A DNA stretch of 49,872 bases from JAJYIW01 sp036787065 (GTDB lineage: Bacteria > Chloroflexota > Anaerolineae > Anaerolineales > Anaerolineaceae): NCBI GenBank assembly GCA_036787065.1, contig DAIQPZ010000003.1:1-49872 (forward strand), in the 5' to 3' direction. The notes under the pieces were generated by a model. It had not been told where the DNA came from and did no database searches. It was given only the letters and a program-made list of their open reading frames with translations. Made by a program: the position numbers and the translations under genes. Positions 7,728 through 16,523 of this stretch are shown in pieces. Position 1 is the first letter of the stretch; each line of letters opens with the position of its first letter.

Positions 7728-8711
7728 TTATTTAACCAGGAGATGCACACCCTGGTCGTCGACCACCAGACGCTTTTGCTGGTGCTGCATTTTGCGCCGG
7801 AAGATGCGGTAAGCCATGAACGGTTTCTGCAAGCCAATCGACAAACCGGCGGCCTGAACGAGTTTAAACCACACAGCCCATACCTGGGGCGGCGAGATAC
7901 GCAGCGCATTTAAAAAGTGGCGCAGGGCCAGCCTGGGTTGGCCCGCATCGATCAGCCGCCGGCCGGCGAAGATCTGTAATCCAGCATCGATCTGAGTTGC
8001 ATGGGCCGCGATGATGGGGGCAAATTCAGTTTCTTGCTTCAGCCGGTCGATCAGGATAAAGGCCTCCTTGACAAACTCAGGTGCCTGAGCGCTGGTTTTT
8101 GTGCCGGGGTGAGTGCGCTCCACGGCCCAATACTCGCCGACGTGCAGGATGGGCCCCTGGGCGGCAATGCGGATCCACAACTCGTGGTCAAGGCACAAAT
8201 GCATGGTGGTGCGCAGGTAACCGGCTTTTTCCAAGGCCTGGCGGCGCATAAAAACCGCCGGTTGGAGTAAAACATTGAAGGAAAGCAGGTCCTGAAGGGT
8301 GTATTGGCGGTAAGGGTGCCAGTCAAGCAAGTTCGCATCCCCATCAACCATGACGCCGTCGCCGTAAACCATGCCAGCTTCGGGGTGTTCGATCAGCGCC
8401 TGAACCGCATGGCTGACGACCTGGGGGGTGTAAACCATATCATCTGAATTAATCCAGGCCACGATCTCACCTTTTGCCCGGTGAAACCCTTTATTAATTG
8501 CGTCTGCCTGGCCTTTATCTTTTTCTGTTACCCACCAGGCCAGGTGCGGCGCGTAGCGCTGGATGATTGCCGGGCTGCTGTCTGTAGAAGCGCCGTCCAC
8601 CACCAGGTACTCAATCGGGGCGTAGTCCTGGCTCAAAACGGAACGCAAAGTATCTTCCAGGTACTTGGCCTGATTATAGGATGGGGTGATGATCGAGACG
8701 AGTGGGTTCAT
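7728..8711 (-). CDS. Family 2 glycosyltransferase
   Basis: A 327-residue cytoplasmic GT-A enzyme. The N-terminus P-L-V-S-I-I-T-P-S-Y-N-Q-A is the GT2 nucleotide-binding strand; V-V-D-G-A-S-T-D follows near 37-44, and the metal-binding D-x-D equivalent is W-I-N-S-D-D (86-91). A helical C-terminal tail follows. These enzymes add sugars from NDP/CMP donors to a growing lipid-linked glycan. It starts 30 bases after the stop of the upstream SDR gene and runs into the two GT-C genes, so all are probably one operon. Confidence 0.85.
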   Translation of the reverse strand: MNPLVSIITPSYNQAKYLEDTLRSVLSQDYAPIEYLVVDGASTDSSPAIIQRYAPHLAWWVTEKDKGQADAINKGFHRAKGEIVAWINSDDMVYTPQVVSHAVQALIEHPEAGMVYGDGVMVDGDANLLDWHPYRQYTLQDLLSFNVLLQPAVFMRRQALEKAGYLRTTMHLCLDHELWIRIAAQGPILHVGEYWAVERTHPGTKTSAQAPEFVKEAFILIDRLKQETEFAPIIAAHATQIDAGLQIFAGRRLIDAGQPRLALRHFLNALRISPPQVWAVWFKLVQAAGLSIGLQKPFMAYRIFRRKMQHQQKRLVVDDQGVHLLVK

Positions 8712-8741
8712 GCGACGTCGGGCTGCGGTTCAAACATCAGG

Positions 8742-9503
8742 CTATTCCGTGCTCAAGCGGGCCGTTGCGCCGCCGTCCACGATTAACGCCTGACCGGTCA
8801 TGAAAGATGATTGGGTTTCGTCTGCCAGGAAATAAATCGCGTGGGCGATCTCTTCGGGTTTACCAATGCGTCCAATGACGGTTTTACGGGCCAGGTTGTC
8901 CAGACGTTCGACCATGGATGCGCCGTCAAGATGGCCGCGCTCCAAGCCAGCCCTCAACATGGGTGTATCCACCGCGCCGGGTAAAATGGTGTTGACGCGG
9001 ATGTTGTCAGGGGCAAATTCAATTGCCATGGCGCGGGTCAAGGCCAACAAACCACCCTTGCTGGCAGCGTATGCCGCGATGTTGGTAGAAGTAGCAATCG
9101 CGTGTACAGATGAGATATTGACGATGGCCCCACCCCCCGCGGCTTTTAGCAGAGGGTACGCCAGCTTTGCGCCCAGGAAGACGGAGCGCAGGTTGGTGGC
9201 CATCAGCAGGTCCCATTCTTCGACGCTGGTTTCCAGCAGAGGTTTTGCAAACTGGATCGCGGCGCTGTTAACGACCGCGTCCAGCCGGGTTGTAAAGTTG
9301 TGTGCTTTTTCATAAATGGCGTCCAGGTTGGCCGGGTCAGACAGGGTTGATTGGATGAAAAGCCCATTTGAAGGAAACGGCTCACCAAAATCCGCCCGGT
9401 CGACACCGATCACCCGCCAGCCAGAGGCGGTGAACAGCTTAACGCTGGCGCGCGCAATTCCGCCGGCTGCGCCAGTGATTAACACAGTGCGTTCTTGATC
9501 CAA
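8742..9503 (-). CDS. Short-chain dehydrogenase/reductase
   Basis: 253 residues when started at TTG 9503, which has AGGAGAG (complement of 9508-9514) at the proper distance. Motifs: NAD(P)-binding T-G-A-A-G-G-I-A at 10-17, N-S-A-A near 79-82, catalytic S-S near 131-132 and Y-A-A-S-K (Y145, K149). The C-terminus has the usual F-M-T-G-Q-A-L-I-V-D-G-G. An in-frame ATG at 9545 is rejected because it lies inside a mobile element and has no ribosome site; removing that element would leave the TTG start 17 bases after the dehydrogenase stop. It presumably oxidises or reduces a sugar or sugar-acid hydroxyl with its 2-hydroxyacid dehydrogenase neighbour; substrate unknown. Confidence 0.85.
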   Translation of the reverse strand: MDQERTVLITGAAGGIARASVKLFTASGWRVIGVDRADFGEPFPSNGLFIQSTLSDPANLDAIYEKAHNFTTRLDAVVNSAAIQFAKPLLETSVEEWDLLMATNLRSVFLGAKLAYPLLKAAGGGAIVNISSVHAIATSTNIAAYAASKGGLLALTRAMAIEFAPDNIRVNTILPGAVDTPMLRAGLERGHLDGASMVERLDNLARKTVIGRIGKPEEIAHAIYFLADETQSSFMTGQALIVDGGATARLSTE

Positions 9504-9525
9504 GGTGCTCTCCTTATGGCTCAAT

Positions 9526-9652
9526 GAAAATTCTTTGCCACGCATGCCCGGGTAAAGAAAACCCGAATTTGAGGTGTTTGCGGGTGCGAAGCACCCGCAA
9601 ACACCTCAAATTCGGGAACTTTCACCCCAAGGCTGAGTCGATACGAAAATTC
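9526..9652. mobile_element. MITE-like element 3 with central palindrome and perfect 8-bp target duplication
   Basis: The element is 9534-9644 (111 bp). GAAAATTC flanks it exactly at 9526-9533 and 9645-9652. The centre (9562-9616) is a 26-bp perfect inverted repeat around GAA, with 28 bp on each side; 23 bp of the arm are identical to element 2. The right end reads GTATCGACTCAGCC as reverse complement, close to the GTAACTACTCAGCC end of elements 1, 2 and 5; the left end TTTGCCACGCATGCC is more diverged. It lies between two operon genes and supplies the last seven codons and stop of the upstream dehydrogenase. Confidence 0.87.
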
Positions 9653-10602
9653 TTCAAATCATCATGGGGGATGCCCAGACCCTCTAAAAGGTTGTGGATT
9701 GTGTTCCAATGCACCCGTTCCCAGGCAGTTGGGCTTGAATTGGCGTTGTGCGCGGCCAGCATCACCTGGTCCAGGCGGCGCAGTGAGCTGTCGGATGGCA
9801 GTGGTTCTACTTCATACACGTCCAGGGCTGCCCCGGCCAGGATACCCGATTGCAGACCTGTCACCAGGGCGGATTCCTCAACCAATGCCCCGCGGGCAGT
9901 GTTGATCAACACCGCGCCAGGCTTGATCCATTCCAGGCTTTGGGCATTGAATATGTGAAAGCTGGTTGGGTTGAGATCGCAGTTAAGGCTGATAAAGTCG
10001 GAGCGGGCCAGCAAATCGGTCAGGCTGGTCATTTCGACACCGTTTTCCAGGATAAAATCGGGTGCAATAGGAATGATATCGTTGCCAAGCAGTGTCATGC
10101 CAAAAGAGCGTGCCCTGCGCAGAACGGCCTTGCCCACGTTACCGACACCGACCACACCTAAGGTGCATTCGCTGAGGGAACGCCCTGGTTTTTTGGACCA
10201 GTCACCCGCCTTTACCGCCCGGTCCATCCAGGGGAGCTGACGGGCGAAGCTCAAGATATAACCCATTACGCTGTCTGACACAGGAAGTGTGAAAGCATTG
10301 GGTGTGTTGCCTACCCGGATGCCATATTGGGAGGCGGCCTCCCGGTCGATCGAATCGATCCCGGTGCCCCACTTGGAAATTACCTTAAGGCGAGGCAGGC
10401 ATGCTTCAATAATGCGGCGGGTATAGTGGTCATCCCCGCATATTGCGCCATCAAACTGGCCAGCAAAAACCAGGATCTCTTCTTCAGAGAGCCGTTCGTG
10501 CACGATCGGGACAATTAAATCCAGCCCATAATGGGTAAAAACAGGACGGAAACGCTCCACGGATGAGATCATGTAAGGGGCAGAAAATATGAGGGTGGGC
10601 AT
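9622..10602 (-). CDS. D-2-hydroxyacid dehydrogenase (phosphoglycerate dehydrogenase-like)
   Basis: A 326-residue NAD-dependent enzyme. The Rossmann motif G-V-G-N-V-G is at 152-157, and the catalytic triad of the family is complete: R237 in N-T-A-R-G, E266 in D-V-Y-E-V-E-P and H285 in L-A-A-H-N-A-N-S-S. The N-terminal flavodoxin-like lobe has K-W-G-T-G-I-D-S-I-D near 77-86. It should interconvert a 2-hydroxy acid and a 2-keto acid. Lying between a cytidylyltransferase and an SDR, it probably acts on a sugar-acid precursor rather than in serine synthesis. The last seven residues (R-I-D-S-A-L-G) are encoded by mobile element 3; without it the gene would end K-N-F-H-stop. Confidence 0.85.
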   Translation of the reverse strand: MPTLIFSAPYMISSVERFRPVFTHYGLDLIVPIVHERLSEEEILVFAGQFDGAICGDDHYTRRIIEACLPRLKVISKWGTGIDSIDREAASQYGIRVGNTPNAFTLPVSDSVMGYILSFARQLPWMDRAVKAGDWSKKPGRSLSECTLGVVGVGNVGKAVLRRARSFGMTLLGNDIIPIAPDFILENGVEMTSLTDLLARSDFISLNCDLNPTSFHIFNAQSLEWIKPGAVLINTARGALVEESALVTGLQSGILAGAALDVYEVEPLPSDSSLRRLDQVMLAAHNANSSPTAWERVHWNTIHNLLEGLGIPHDDLKNFRIDSALG

Positions 10603-10624
10603 AAGAATTTTGGGGTCGGGTGGG

Positions 10625-11296
10625 TTATTTACGGCTTAGCAAAAAATCGCATATGGAAAAGGCCATTTCGTCGTCGATGTCCCAGGCTTCATCCGGGTCA
10701 ATGGCGAACATCAGCGGCCGTTCTCCCAGCCGGTTACGGCGCTGTTCCAGAGTCTGGCGGGTAAACAGGTACAAACACGAATTTTCCTCAAAGAAGGGTG
10801 GTAAATCTTGTGTGCGCAGCAGGATGGCGGGGTTATGGTTTATCGGTCGGGTCATCTGGTCCCACAGTCGCACGTGGCGGCGGGTCACCGAGAAGAGCGA
10901 ATCAAACGCCGGCCAGTTTGCCAGTAATGTCTGGATCGCTTTCGAAACTGTGTTTGCGCGCAGCAATGGATTGGTACTGTGGGTTTGCAGGTACAGGTCA
11001 GCCGGCGCCATGGAGCTATCGTGCAGCAGGATCTCATTCATGGCGACGGTACCCGCCCGCAAGTGCTCGGGTCGTTCAAGTACGGTCACCTGCGGGTAGC
11101 CGGCTTTTATCCCTTCGATGATCACTGGGCTGTCCGTATCGACCACGATCTGGTCGATCTCGGGACAGGCCAGGAGGGTATTAAGGATGTGCTGGTAAAG
11201 GGGTTTGCCAGCCAGAGGACGGTAGTTCTTACCTGGCACTCGCTCAGAATTGTGCCGCATGGGCACAAGCGCAGCTATTTTTGGTTTAGTAGTCAT
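10625..11296 (-). CDS. CMP-sugar acid synthetase (acylneuraminate cytidylyltransferase family)
   Basis: 223 residues from the ATG at 11296. The CTP-binding loop is P-M-R-H-N-S-E-R-V-P-G-K-N (12-24), a variant of the usual R-x-G-S-K-x-x-P-x-K-N; V-V-D-T-D-S and T-H-S-T-N-P-L-L-R (PTSPLR equivalent) follow, and D-P-D-E-A-W-D-I-D-D near the end supplies metal-binding acidic residues. It should couple CTP to a nonulosonic or other sugar acid. An in-frame GTG at 11356 would add 20 residues unlike the family, but neither start has a clear ribosome site and TATAAT lies 9 bases before the GTG, so the true start is not certain. A 2-hydroxyacid dehydrogenase and SDR follow. Confidence 0.82.
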   Translation of the reverse strand: MTTKPKIAALVPMRHNSERVPGKNYRPLAGKPLYQHILNTLLACPEIDQIVVDTDSPVIIEGIKAGYPQVTVLERPEHLRAGTVAMNEILLHDSSMAPADLYLQTHSTNPLLRANTVSKAIQTLLANWPAFDSLFSVTRRHVRLWDQMTRPINHNPAILLRTQDLPPFFEENSCLYLFTRQTLEQRRNRLGERPLMFAIDPDEAWDIDDEMAFSICDFLLSRK

Positions 11297-11365
11297 AGAA
11301 GTTGAAGGCCCAATTGTTAATATCGGATGGCAATGGCCGTTTGATGGTCGGGTCACATCCCTGAG

Positions 11366-11371
11366 ATTATA
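11366..11371 (-). promoter_or_regulatory. -10-like TATAAT upstream of the cytidylyltransferase gene
   Basis: The minus strand reads TATAAT 9 bases before an in-frame GTG (11356) and 69 bases before the preferred ATG (11296). There is no convincing -35 hexamer. It may start a transcript for the cytidylyltransferase / dehydrogenase / SDR / GT2 group. Confidence 0.35.
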
Positions 11372-11410
11372 ACATGCCAGGGATCCGTTTTTCTTCGGGT
11401 GGGTCTGTTT

Positions 11411-12985
11411 TTAATTCGGCGGTGCGGCGTAAAACGTTGCATCCAGGTAATCCTTTACGATGCTGAGCCCCCGGGTCAGCTCGCTCAAGGGTGGATATTC
11501 AATATAATTTTGGTACGGTTTAAAAATGACCAAGAAGCTGCCGGGGGTCTCTAATTTCATACGCATCTCTTGCAGGTTTTGCGCGTAATCGCTGCGGGGC
11601 TGGGCCTTGACGCTGTCATATTTTTCCGGAATCCAATCAGCCAATTTACCAGCGTTAAAATAAATCGCGGCGGCATTGTTGGAATAGATAATTTCGTTAT
11701 TTGGCAGGGTTTTCAAAACGGCGATGGCCTGTGAGGTTTGCATGGCTTTGTTGGTATAACCAAGACCGTCCCGCGCATAGCTATTCAAAAAAGATACACT
11801 TAGGGGAAGGTTCAACCAGGCCAGGTAGAGCCCAATCCCGCCTAGCACAATTTTACCCCACAGGTGGTTTGAGGCGCGGGTCCCATACCAGAAGATGATA
11901 AAGAAAAACAGTTCGCCCGCCAGATATAATGGCGAGAGAATGCGCGTATCCCACCGGGTAGAAGCGTCCATGAAGGTCCGTGAGACCAGCAGGCTCAGGC
12001 AGTAAGTCAGAATGAAGGCAGCCAGTACCCAGGTAAATTTGACGGCAGCCTCTTCGCCGGGGGCGGGTTGGTGCGATCTGCGGTAAAACCACCATGCACC
12101 GGCCGCGGCTCCGGTGGCCAGGGCGACAAACAGCAAAAATAACTCGCCGGTTTCAAGGGTGATCTTGCCGGGTAAAAACCACCCAGAAGCGGTGAAGATC
12201 GCCTCATTTAAAGCAAGTTTACCAGGCCAATGGTAGAACAGGCTGCGGTTGGTGGTCGATCCGGTGAGCAGCCAGTCTCTCAAATACCACAGGCTGATCG
12301 GGAGCAGGCTGGCCGTGCAAAAGATGATGGCCACCTTCGCCCTGGCTTTCCATGGGGAAGGATTGAACGCAACCAGTCCAACCAGGCAGGCAGCTACGAC
12401 GGTCAGGCCCACGTAACGCGCGAGACAGGCTAAGGCGGCGCAAATACACGTCCAGACGAACCAGCCCTTATTTCCACCGGAGCGAACCTCCGTGGCACAA
12501 AAGAGCGCCAGCAAGAAAAACAGGAAGAACAATCCTTCAGAAAGACCGGCAATGACGACGCTTGTGGTCACGGCAGATATCAGAAATAACCCTGTGCCGG
12601 CGACGCCTGCCCAGGGTGCGCGGGTAAAACGCGCCAATAAGATGCCAAAAAGCCGGCTGTTGCCTCCGAAGAGCAGGCAGGCCAATATCCGCGCTGAAAG
12701 CAGCGCATTACCATGGGTCAATAAGCTGAAACCTGCGACTACCAGGGAGTAGAGAGGTGGATAGTGCGTCAAGGGAATTAACAGGCCATCCAGGGTCAAC
12801 CGGCCCATCCCCGGACCGGCGACCAGGTTCTTTGCGGCGGATATGTAAAAGTATGAATCCGATTCGACCAGGACCCCCCAGGGGGTGTTTAAAAAGGCAA
12901 TTATAGTTCCGAGAAAAGCCAATCCAATCATGATGACATACGCCGGGTTGACTCTCTTCAATTGGGCTAAAAGTTGTGTTTTCAT
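11411..12985 (-). CDS. GT-C type membrane glycosyltransferase
   Basis: 524 residues, about 11-12 hydrophobic segments. After the first membrane helix the loop reads V-L-V-E-S-D-S-Y-F-Y-I-S-A-A-K-N-L near 36-52, with acidic residues at the place of the GT39/GT83 catalytic Asp, and then L-T-H-Y-P-P-L-Y-S-L typical of PMT_2-like proteins. The C-terminal 100 residues are soluble and presumably extracellular, with I-I-Y-S-N-N-A-A-A-I-Y-F. Expected role: transfer from a polyprenyl-linked donor outside the membrane. It starts 57 bases after the stop of another membrane transferase; donor and acceptor unknown. Confidence 0.7.
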   Translation of the reverse strand: MKTQLLAQLKRVNPAYVIMIGLAFLGTIIAFLNTPWGVLVESDSYFYISAAKNLVAGPGMGRLTLDGLLIPLTHYPPLYSLVVAGFSLLTHGNALLSARILACLLFGGNSRLFGILLARFTRAPWAGVAGTGLFLISAVTTSVVIAGLSEGLFFLFFLLALFCATEVRSGGNKGWFVWTCICAALACLARYVGLTVVAACLVGLVAFNPSPWKARAKVAIIFCTASLLPISLWYLRDWLLTGSTTNRSLFYHWPGKLALNEAIFTASGWFLPGKITLETGELFLLFVALATGAAAGAWWFYRRSHQPAPGEEAAVKFTWVLAAFILTYCLSLLVSRTFMDASTRWDTRILSPLYLAGELFFFIIFWYGTRASNHLWGKIVLGGIGLYLAWLNLPLSVSFLNSYARDGLGYTNKAMQTSQAIAVLKTLPNNEIIYSNNAAAIYFNAGKLADWIPEKYDSVKAQPRSDYAQNLQEMRMKLETPGSFLVIFKPYQNYIEYPPLSELTRGLSIVKDYLDATFYAAPPN

Positions 12986-13042
12986 GTTCTTGTGGCACTT
13001 CTTTAGGTCGGCCCAGTCTATGGTGGGCGGCTCTGCTCCAGT

Positions 13043-14800
13043 TTATTTTTGGCTCGTGTCAATCAGATAGTCGTAAAGAAAACCCTTTTTAAACCCAGGG
13101 TTGGACTGAGCAGAGGGAGCTTTCAGTGGATAAGTTTTCCCATCGATGGTTAATGGGCCGGTTTGGCGGGTCAGTTTTCTACCGCCGGAGTCGAACAGGA
13201 TGACGTCCGTGCTTTTGGCAGTCGTATACAAAGATGGAGGCGCCATAGTCGTGCTGGCATCCAGTTTGAATAGACCCTGATCGTTAACCAGGTTCTTTTC
13301 CCAGCCAGGCTCCAGGCGAAAAACTCTGGGTGGGGTCTTCCACTCGGCCGGGAAGGTGTAAATCTGGTTTAAAACCCTGGGCATGTTCCAGGTATTTCCC
13401 CCCGCTTGTTTGGTATTGCCAAGGCCCTTGGGATCAGCCAGGATCACGGTGCCGTTGGTCATATCTTGAATTTGCGGGAGCAGCGCAGTCCAGAATGCCC
13501 GCTGGTCCGCCCAGGCCTGGCTGTATTCTTTTTGGACCACAAACCCAAAACCCACCAGCAACGCGAGAAACGCCGCGCAGGCCCAGACGAGGGCTTTTTT
13601 AGCATTAAGGGAACGGGCAATGTAAAAGAGGAAAGCGATCAAACTGGTGAGCAGGATAGTGGCGCCAACCACCGCGGCTAAATGCACGCGCGTGTCGCGC
13701 CCTGTGATGGCGTAAGGCCGGATTGTAAAAGTGAGTGGGTAAGCCAGGACCAGCATCACCAACCCGCTAAGACCCAGGCGTGCCAGCGGCTTCAGCGCTA
13801 CCGGCAGGCCAGGGGGCCAGTTCCATTTTCGGATAGCAGAAATCCAATCTCTGGCACTTTTGCTTTTAATACCCCCCCACAAGTTTTCTTTTACACCCAG
13901 ACTGTCCCATTGCAGGCGCGATAGAACCAGGCCAAATGCGGCGAAAGAACCGATGACTGCCAGGGCAATTTCGAGGTTGATCGCGCGCAGCGCCTGGATA
14001 GGACGGTAGAGATATGAGCCCATAGCCACAACTGGCCCAATGATGGAGTGGGTGATGGGTGTGGTCAGGAGATCCTTTAGGCCGAGACCGCTCACACGGG
14101 CTTCACTGCTGAATGAACGTAAGAAAATGACCAAACCCAGGATGGCAATCACAATGATTGCGTGGCGGACCAGCCGTTTGCGCCATGCCCGGTCCCAGAG
14201 GGCTTCCAATAAAGGCACGGCCATAAAAACCAGATAGGCAGTTTCGTAGCAAAAGATCGTGCCCAGGATGATGAAATACGAGAGGACGCGTTTACCCGAC
14301 AGATAGGCGTGGGCTGCCAGCAGGAGGAACGTGATCGAGGGGTGAAGGCCCAATGCCGCGATAACGTATGGTTCAGTTGTGTCGGCGGCAAACAGGCAGT
14401 AGGCCAGCGCGCCAGTGATGGCGAAAGCCGGGCTGGCAACCCGTTTGAGTAGCAGGTAGAAAAGGATGGCGTTGAGTGATAAGACCGTAAAACCGGCGAA
14501 ATAGAGGCCGTGTAATCCGGCGATGGGGTAGGTGAGGTTGGAGAACAATTCCACAAACACGTCCGACAGCGGCCGGCCATGCCCATAAAGGTGGATGATG
14601 TAATTCCCCAGGTATTTTAACAAGTCGGGCAGTTTCGTCTGGATGGCCGTGGGGATGATGGTGATGTCATCTTCATAAAGCCCGAAACTGGCGCTGTACC
14701 AGAAATGGGCCAACCAGATGATCCCTGGTATTAAGACGACCATTCCGATTGTTTCTAACTGGCTGCGTGGTTTGATTGGGTTGGTGAGCCTGGTTTGCAT
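13043..14800 (-). CDS. Large integral membrane protein, GT-C-like
   Basis: 585 residues from the ATG at 14800, 19 bases after the stop of the preceding gene. A much longer in-frame start (15052) would run inside that gene and adds a basic non-hydrophobic leader, so it is rejected. An acidic Y-E-D-D-I-T-I motif follows the first membrane helix, then H-G-R-P-L-S-D-V, as in GT-C enzymes; about 10-12 membrane segments and a soluble C-terminal domain of about 160 residues rich in short strands follow. It resembles uncharacterised YfhO/GT-C-like proteins. A role in transferring or modifying the exported glycan is inferred. Confidence 0.62.
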   Translation of the reverse strand: MQTRLTNPIKPRSQLETIGMVVLIPGIIWLAHFWYSASFGLYEDDITIIPTAIQTKLPDLLKYLGNYIIHLYGHGRPLSDVFVELFSNLTYPIAGLHGLYFAGFTVLSLNAILFYLLLKRVASPAFAITGALAYCLFAADTTEPYVIAALGLHPSITFLLLAAHAYLSGKRVLSYFIILGTIFCYETAYLVFMAVPLLEALWDRAWRKRLVRHAIIVIAILGLVIFLRSFSSEARVSGLGLKDLLTTPITHSIIGPVVAMGSYLYRPIQALRAINLEIALAVIGSFAAFGLVLSRLQWDSLGVKENLWGGIKSKSARDWISAIRKWNWPPGLPVALKPLARLGLSGLVMLVLAYPLTFTIRPYAITGRDTRVHLAAVVGATILLTSLIAFLFYIARSLNAKKALVWACAAFLALLVGFGFVVQKEYSQAWADQRAFWTALLPQIQDMTNGTVILADPKGLGNTKQAGGNTWNMPRVLNQIYTFPAEWKTPPRVFRLEPGWEKNLVNDQGLFKLDASTTMAPPSLYTTAKSTDVILFDSGGRKLTRQTGPLTIDGKTYPLKAPSAQSNPGFKKGFLYDYLIDTSQK

Positions 14801-14819
14801 AGGTTTGCTTTCGGGATGG

Positions 14820-16517
14820 CTACGGCTGTTCCGTTTGGTAAACCGTCCAACCAAAGTTGAATAACCGTTGATCCAGGATGGCGCTGTTTTTGGCGCAGTA
14901 GGAGTCTTTGGGTAGAACGATGCACATAAGGCGGGGTAAATCGATGCTAAACAGGTTGAACTGGCGAAGAAAAGGCGTTTTTTGCAATTGAAGCGTATTG
15001 ACTTGCGCAGACAGGCTTTCATTCGCGGCGCGGACATCGGGTTCCGAAACACCCATGCGCACCGAAAGGATCTGTTGGTTGATTAGTTGGGGTGAAATAA
15101 TTAAATAGGGTTGACCAGAAGCCTGTGCCTGTGCCAGGGTTTTGGAGTTAAAAAAGGTTACGAGCAGATCGGGGCGGAGCTGGATCAGCTTGAGATGCAT
15201 TTTAATTTCATCCCCATATTCACTTTGGGGTGAGAGATTGAGCAGCACCTGGCCGCCGGTTGGGACTGTGGCAGCCACGGATGTCAACATGGCAGTGTTG
15301 GCGTCATCTACTGCCAGTTGGATGTGCGCATTGGTGACGTTGTTGACCAGGGTTACACCCCAAAGGGCCAGGAAGATAAGCAGTCCTGCCCAGTAGATTG
15401 CCCTGGTATGGGTGGGCGCGTTTTTCATCTCTTCCACCACCTGACCGGCCACGACACCCGCCACGATCGAGCTGCCGATGGCAAAAGGCAGCAGGTAATA
15501 ATCGACGATGAAGCGCCAGGGCAGGTAAAATAAAAACCAGGCGGCCATCCAGACGGCTGCGCCAAGTAGCAACGCGGGTTGGGGCAACCTCTTGCGGCGG
15601 ACAACCCACACGAGCAGGACAATGAGGATGATTATCAGGTATGGAAAATCGTGCAGCAGCCAGCCAGACCAGTGGACAAAATTGGTCTCCAGCTTATCAA
15701 AAGAAAGGTTGAAGTTGGCAGCGTAGCTGGTCGGAGTTTTTTGAATCCCTGCGGCGCCGGTTGCCACGAGGCGGATGATCAAAAATACCAGCCCGGCCGC
15801 CGCTTGTGCGCCCAAGAAGACCAGCAGGGCCGGAATATATCGGCGGCTGTCAACCCAGGTAGAAACTGGCTCAACTGGTTTTCGCCGGGATATCCAACTG
15901 GTACCCCAACCGATCACCAGCCACCCGGCGGTGATCGCTGCGCCTATCAGGGTAACTTCTTTGGATAGGGTTGCTACGAGGGTCAAGATAACCATGGCGG
16001 TGATCGACCCCCAGGTTTTCCATGGACGGGGCTGCCGGATTAACCGTGCGAAACATAGGATCGCAGACAGCATCAGCGCCATCTGGAGCATTTCCGCCTT
16101 TGACAGCGTATAAATAGCTTCGATCACCGGGTCTGCCAGGGTAAAGAACAGTCCGGCGCACCAGGCCTGCCGGCGGCTGCCACCCAGGCTGGATACCAGG
16201 CCAATGACCGCCAGAATGGTCACCACGAAAACAGCCAGGTTGACCATATAAAACCAGAAGGGATTGCTCCCCGCCATTTTGTAGATCAGGCTGTAAAACA
16301 ACCAGTACACAGGCCGCGTGCGGCCGTAGGCATTTTCAAAAATAACGCTCCAGTTGCCCTGGAATACCTGGGTTGCATTGGTAATCGTCTGCCCGTCATC
16401 GAATAAACCAAATTGGGGCGCTGCCAGACGTGGCAGCATTAAAAGCACCCCTAGCACGGCGGGAGAATACAGACTCAACGTGTCCAGAACCGGGTTCGAG
16501 CGTCCAGCAATCTTCAT
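14820..16517 (-). CDS. Large integral membrane protein, GT-C-like
   Basis: 565 residues, about 10-12 hydrophobic segments. After TM1 it has F-G-L-F-D-D-G-Q-T-I and then G-R-T-R-P-V-Y-W, parallel to F-G-L-Y-E-D-D and H-G-R-P-L-S-D in the next gene, so the two are probably distant paralogues with a GT-C fold and an acidic catalytic loop. The last about 170 residues form a soluble domain. RBS AAGGAA precedes the ATG, and only 6 bases separate it from the stop of the methyltransferase upstream. Substrate unknown; outer-face sugar transfer is inferred. Confidence 0.62.
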   Translation of the reverse strand: MKIAGRSNPVLDTLSLYSPAVLGVLLMLPRLAAPQFGLFDDGQTITNATQVFQGNWSVIFENAYGRTRPVYWLFYSLIYKMAGSNPFWFYMVNLAVFVVTILAVIGLVSSLGGSRRQAWCAGLFFTLADPVIEAIYTLSKAEMLQMALMLSAILCFARLIRQPRPWKTWGSITAMVILTLVATLSKEVTLIGAAITAGWLVIGWGTSWISRRKPVEPVSTWVDSRRYIPALLVFLGAQAAAGLVFLIIRLVATGAAGIQKTPTSYAANFNLSFDKLETNFVHWSGWLLHDFPYLIIILIVLLVWVVRRKRLPQPALLLGAAVWMAAWFLFYLPWRFIVDYYLLPFAIGSSIVAGVVAGQVVEEMKNAPTHTRAIYWAGLLIFLALWGVTLVNNVTNAHIQLAVDDANTAMLTSVAATVPTGGQVLLNLSPQSEYGDEIKMHLKLIQLRPDLLVTFFNSKTLAQAQASGQPYLIISPQLINQQILSVRMGVSEPDVRAANESLSAQVNTLQLQKTPFLRQFNLFSIDLPRLMCIVLPKDSYCAKNSAILDQRLFNFGWTVYQTEQP

Positions 16518-16523
16518 GCGCCG

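Noticed and set aside
14801..15052. Long N-terminal extension of the 13043-14800 membrane protein
   Set aside because: It lies wholly within the preceding gene, has no ribosome site and encodes a basic, Cys-containing leader; the ATG at 14800 fits the spacing.
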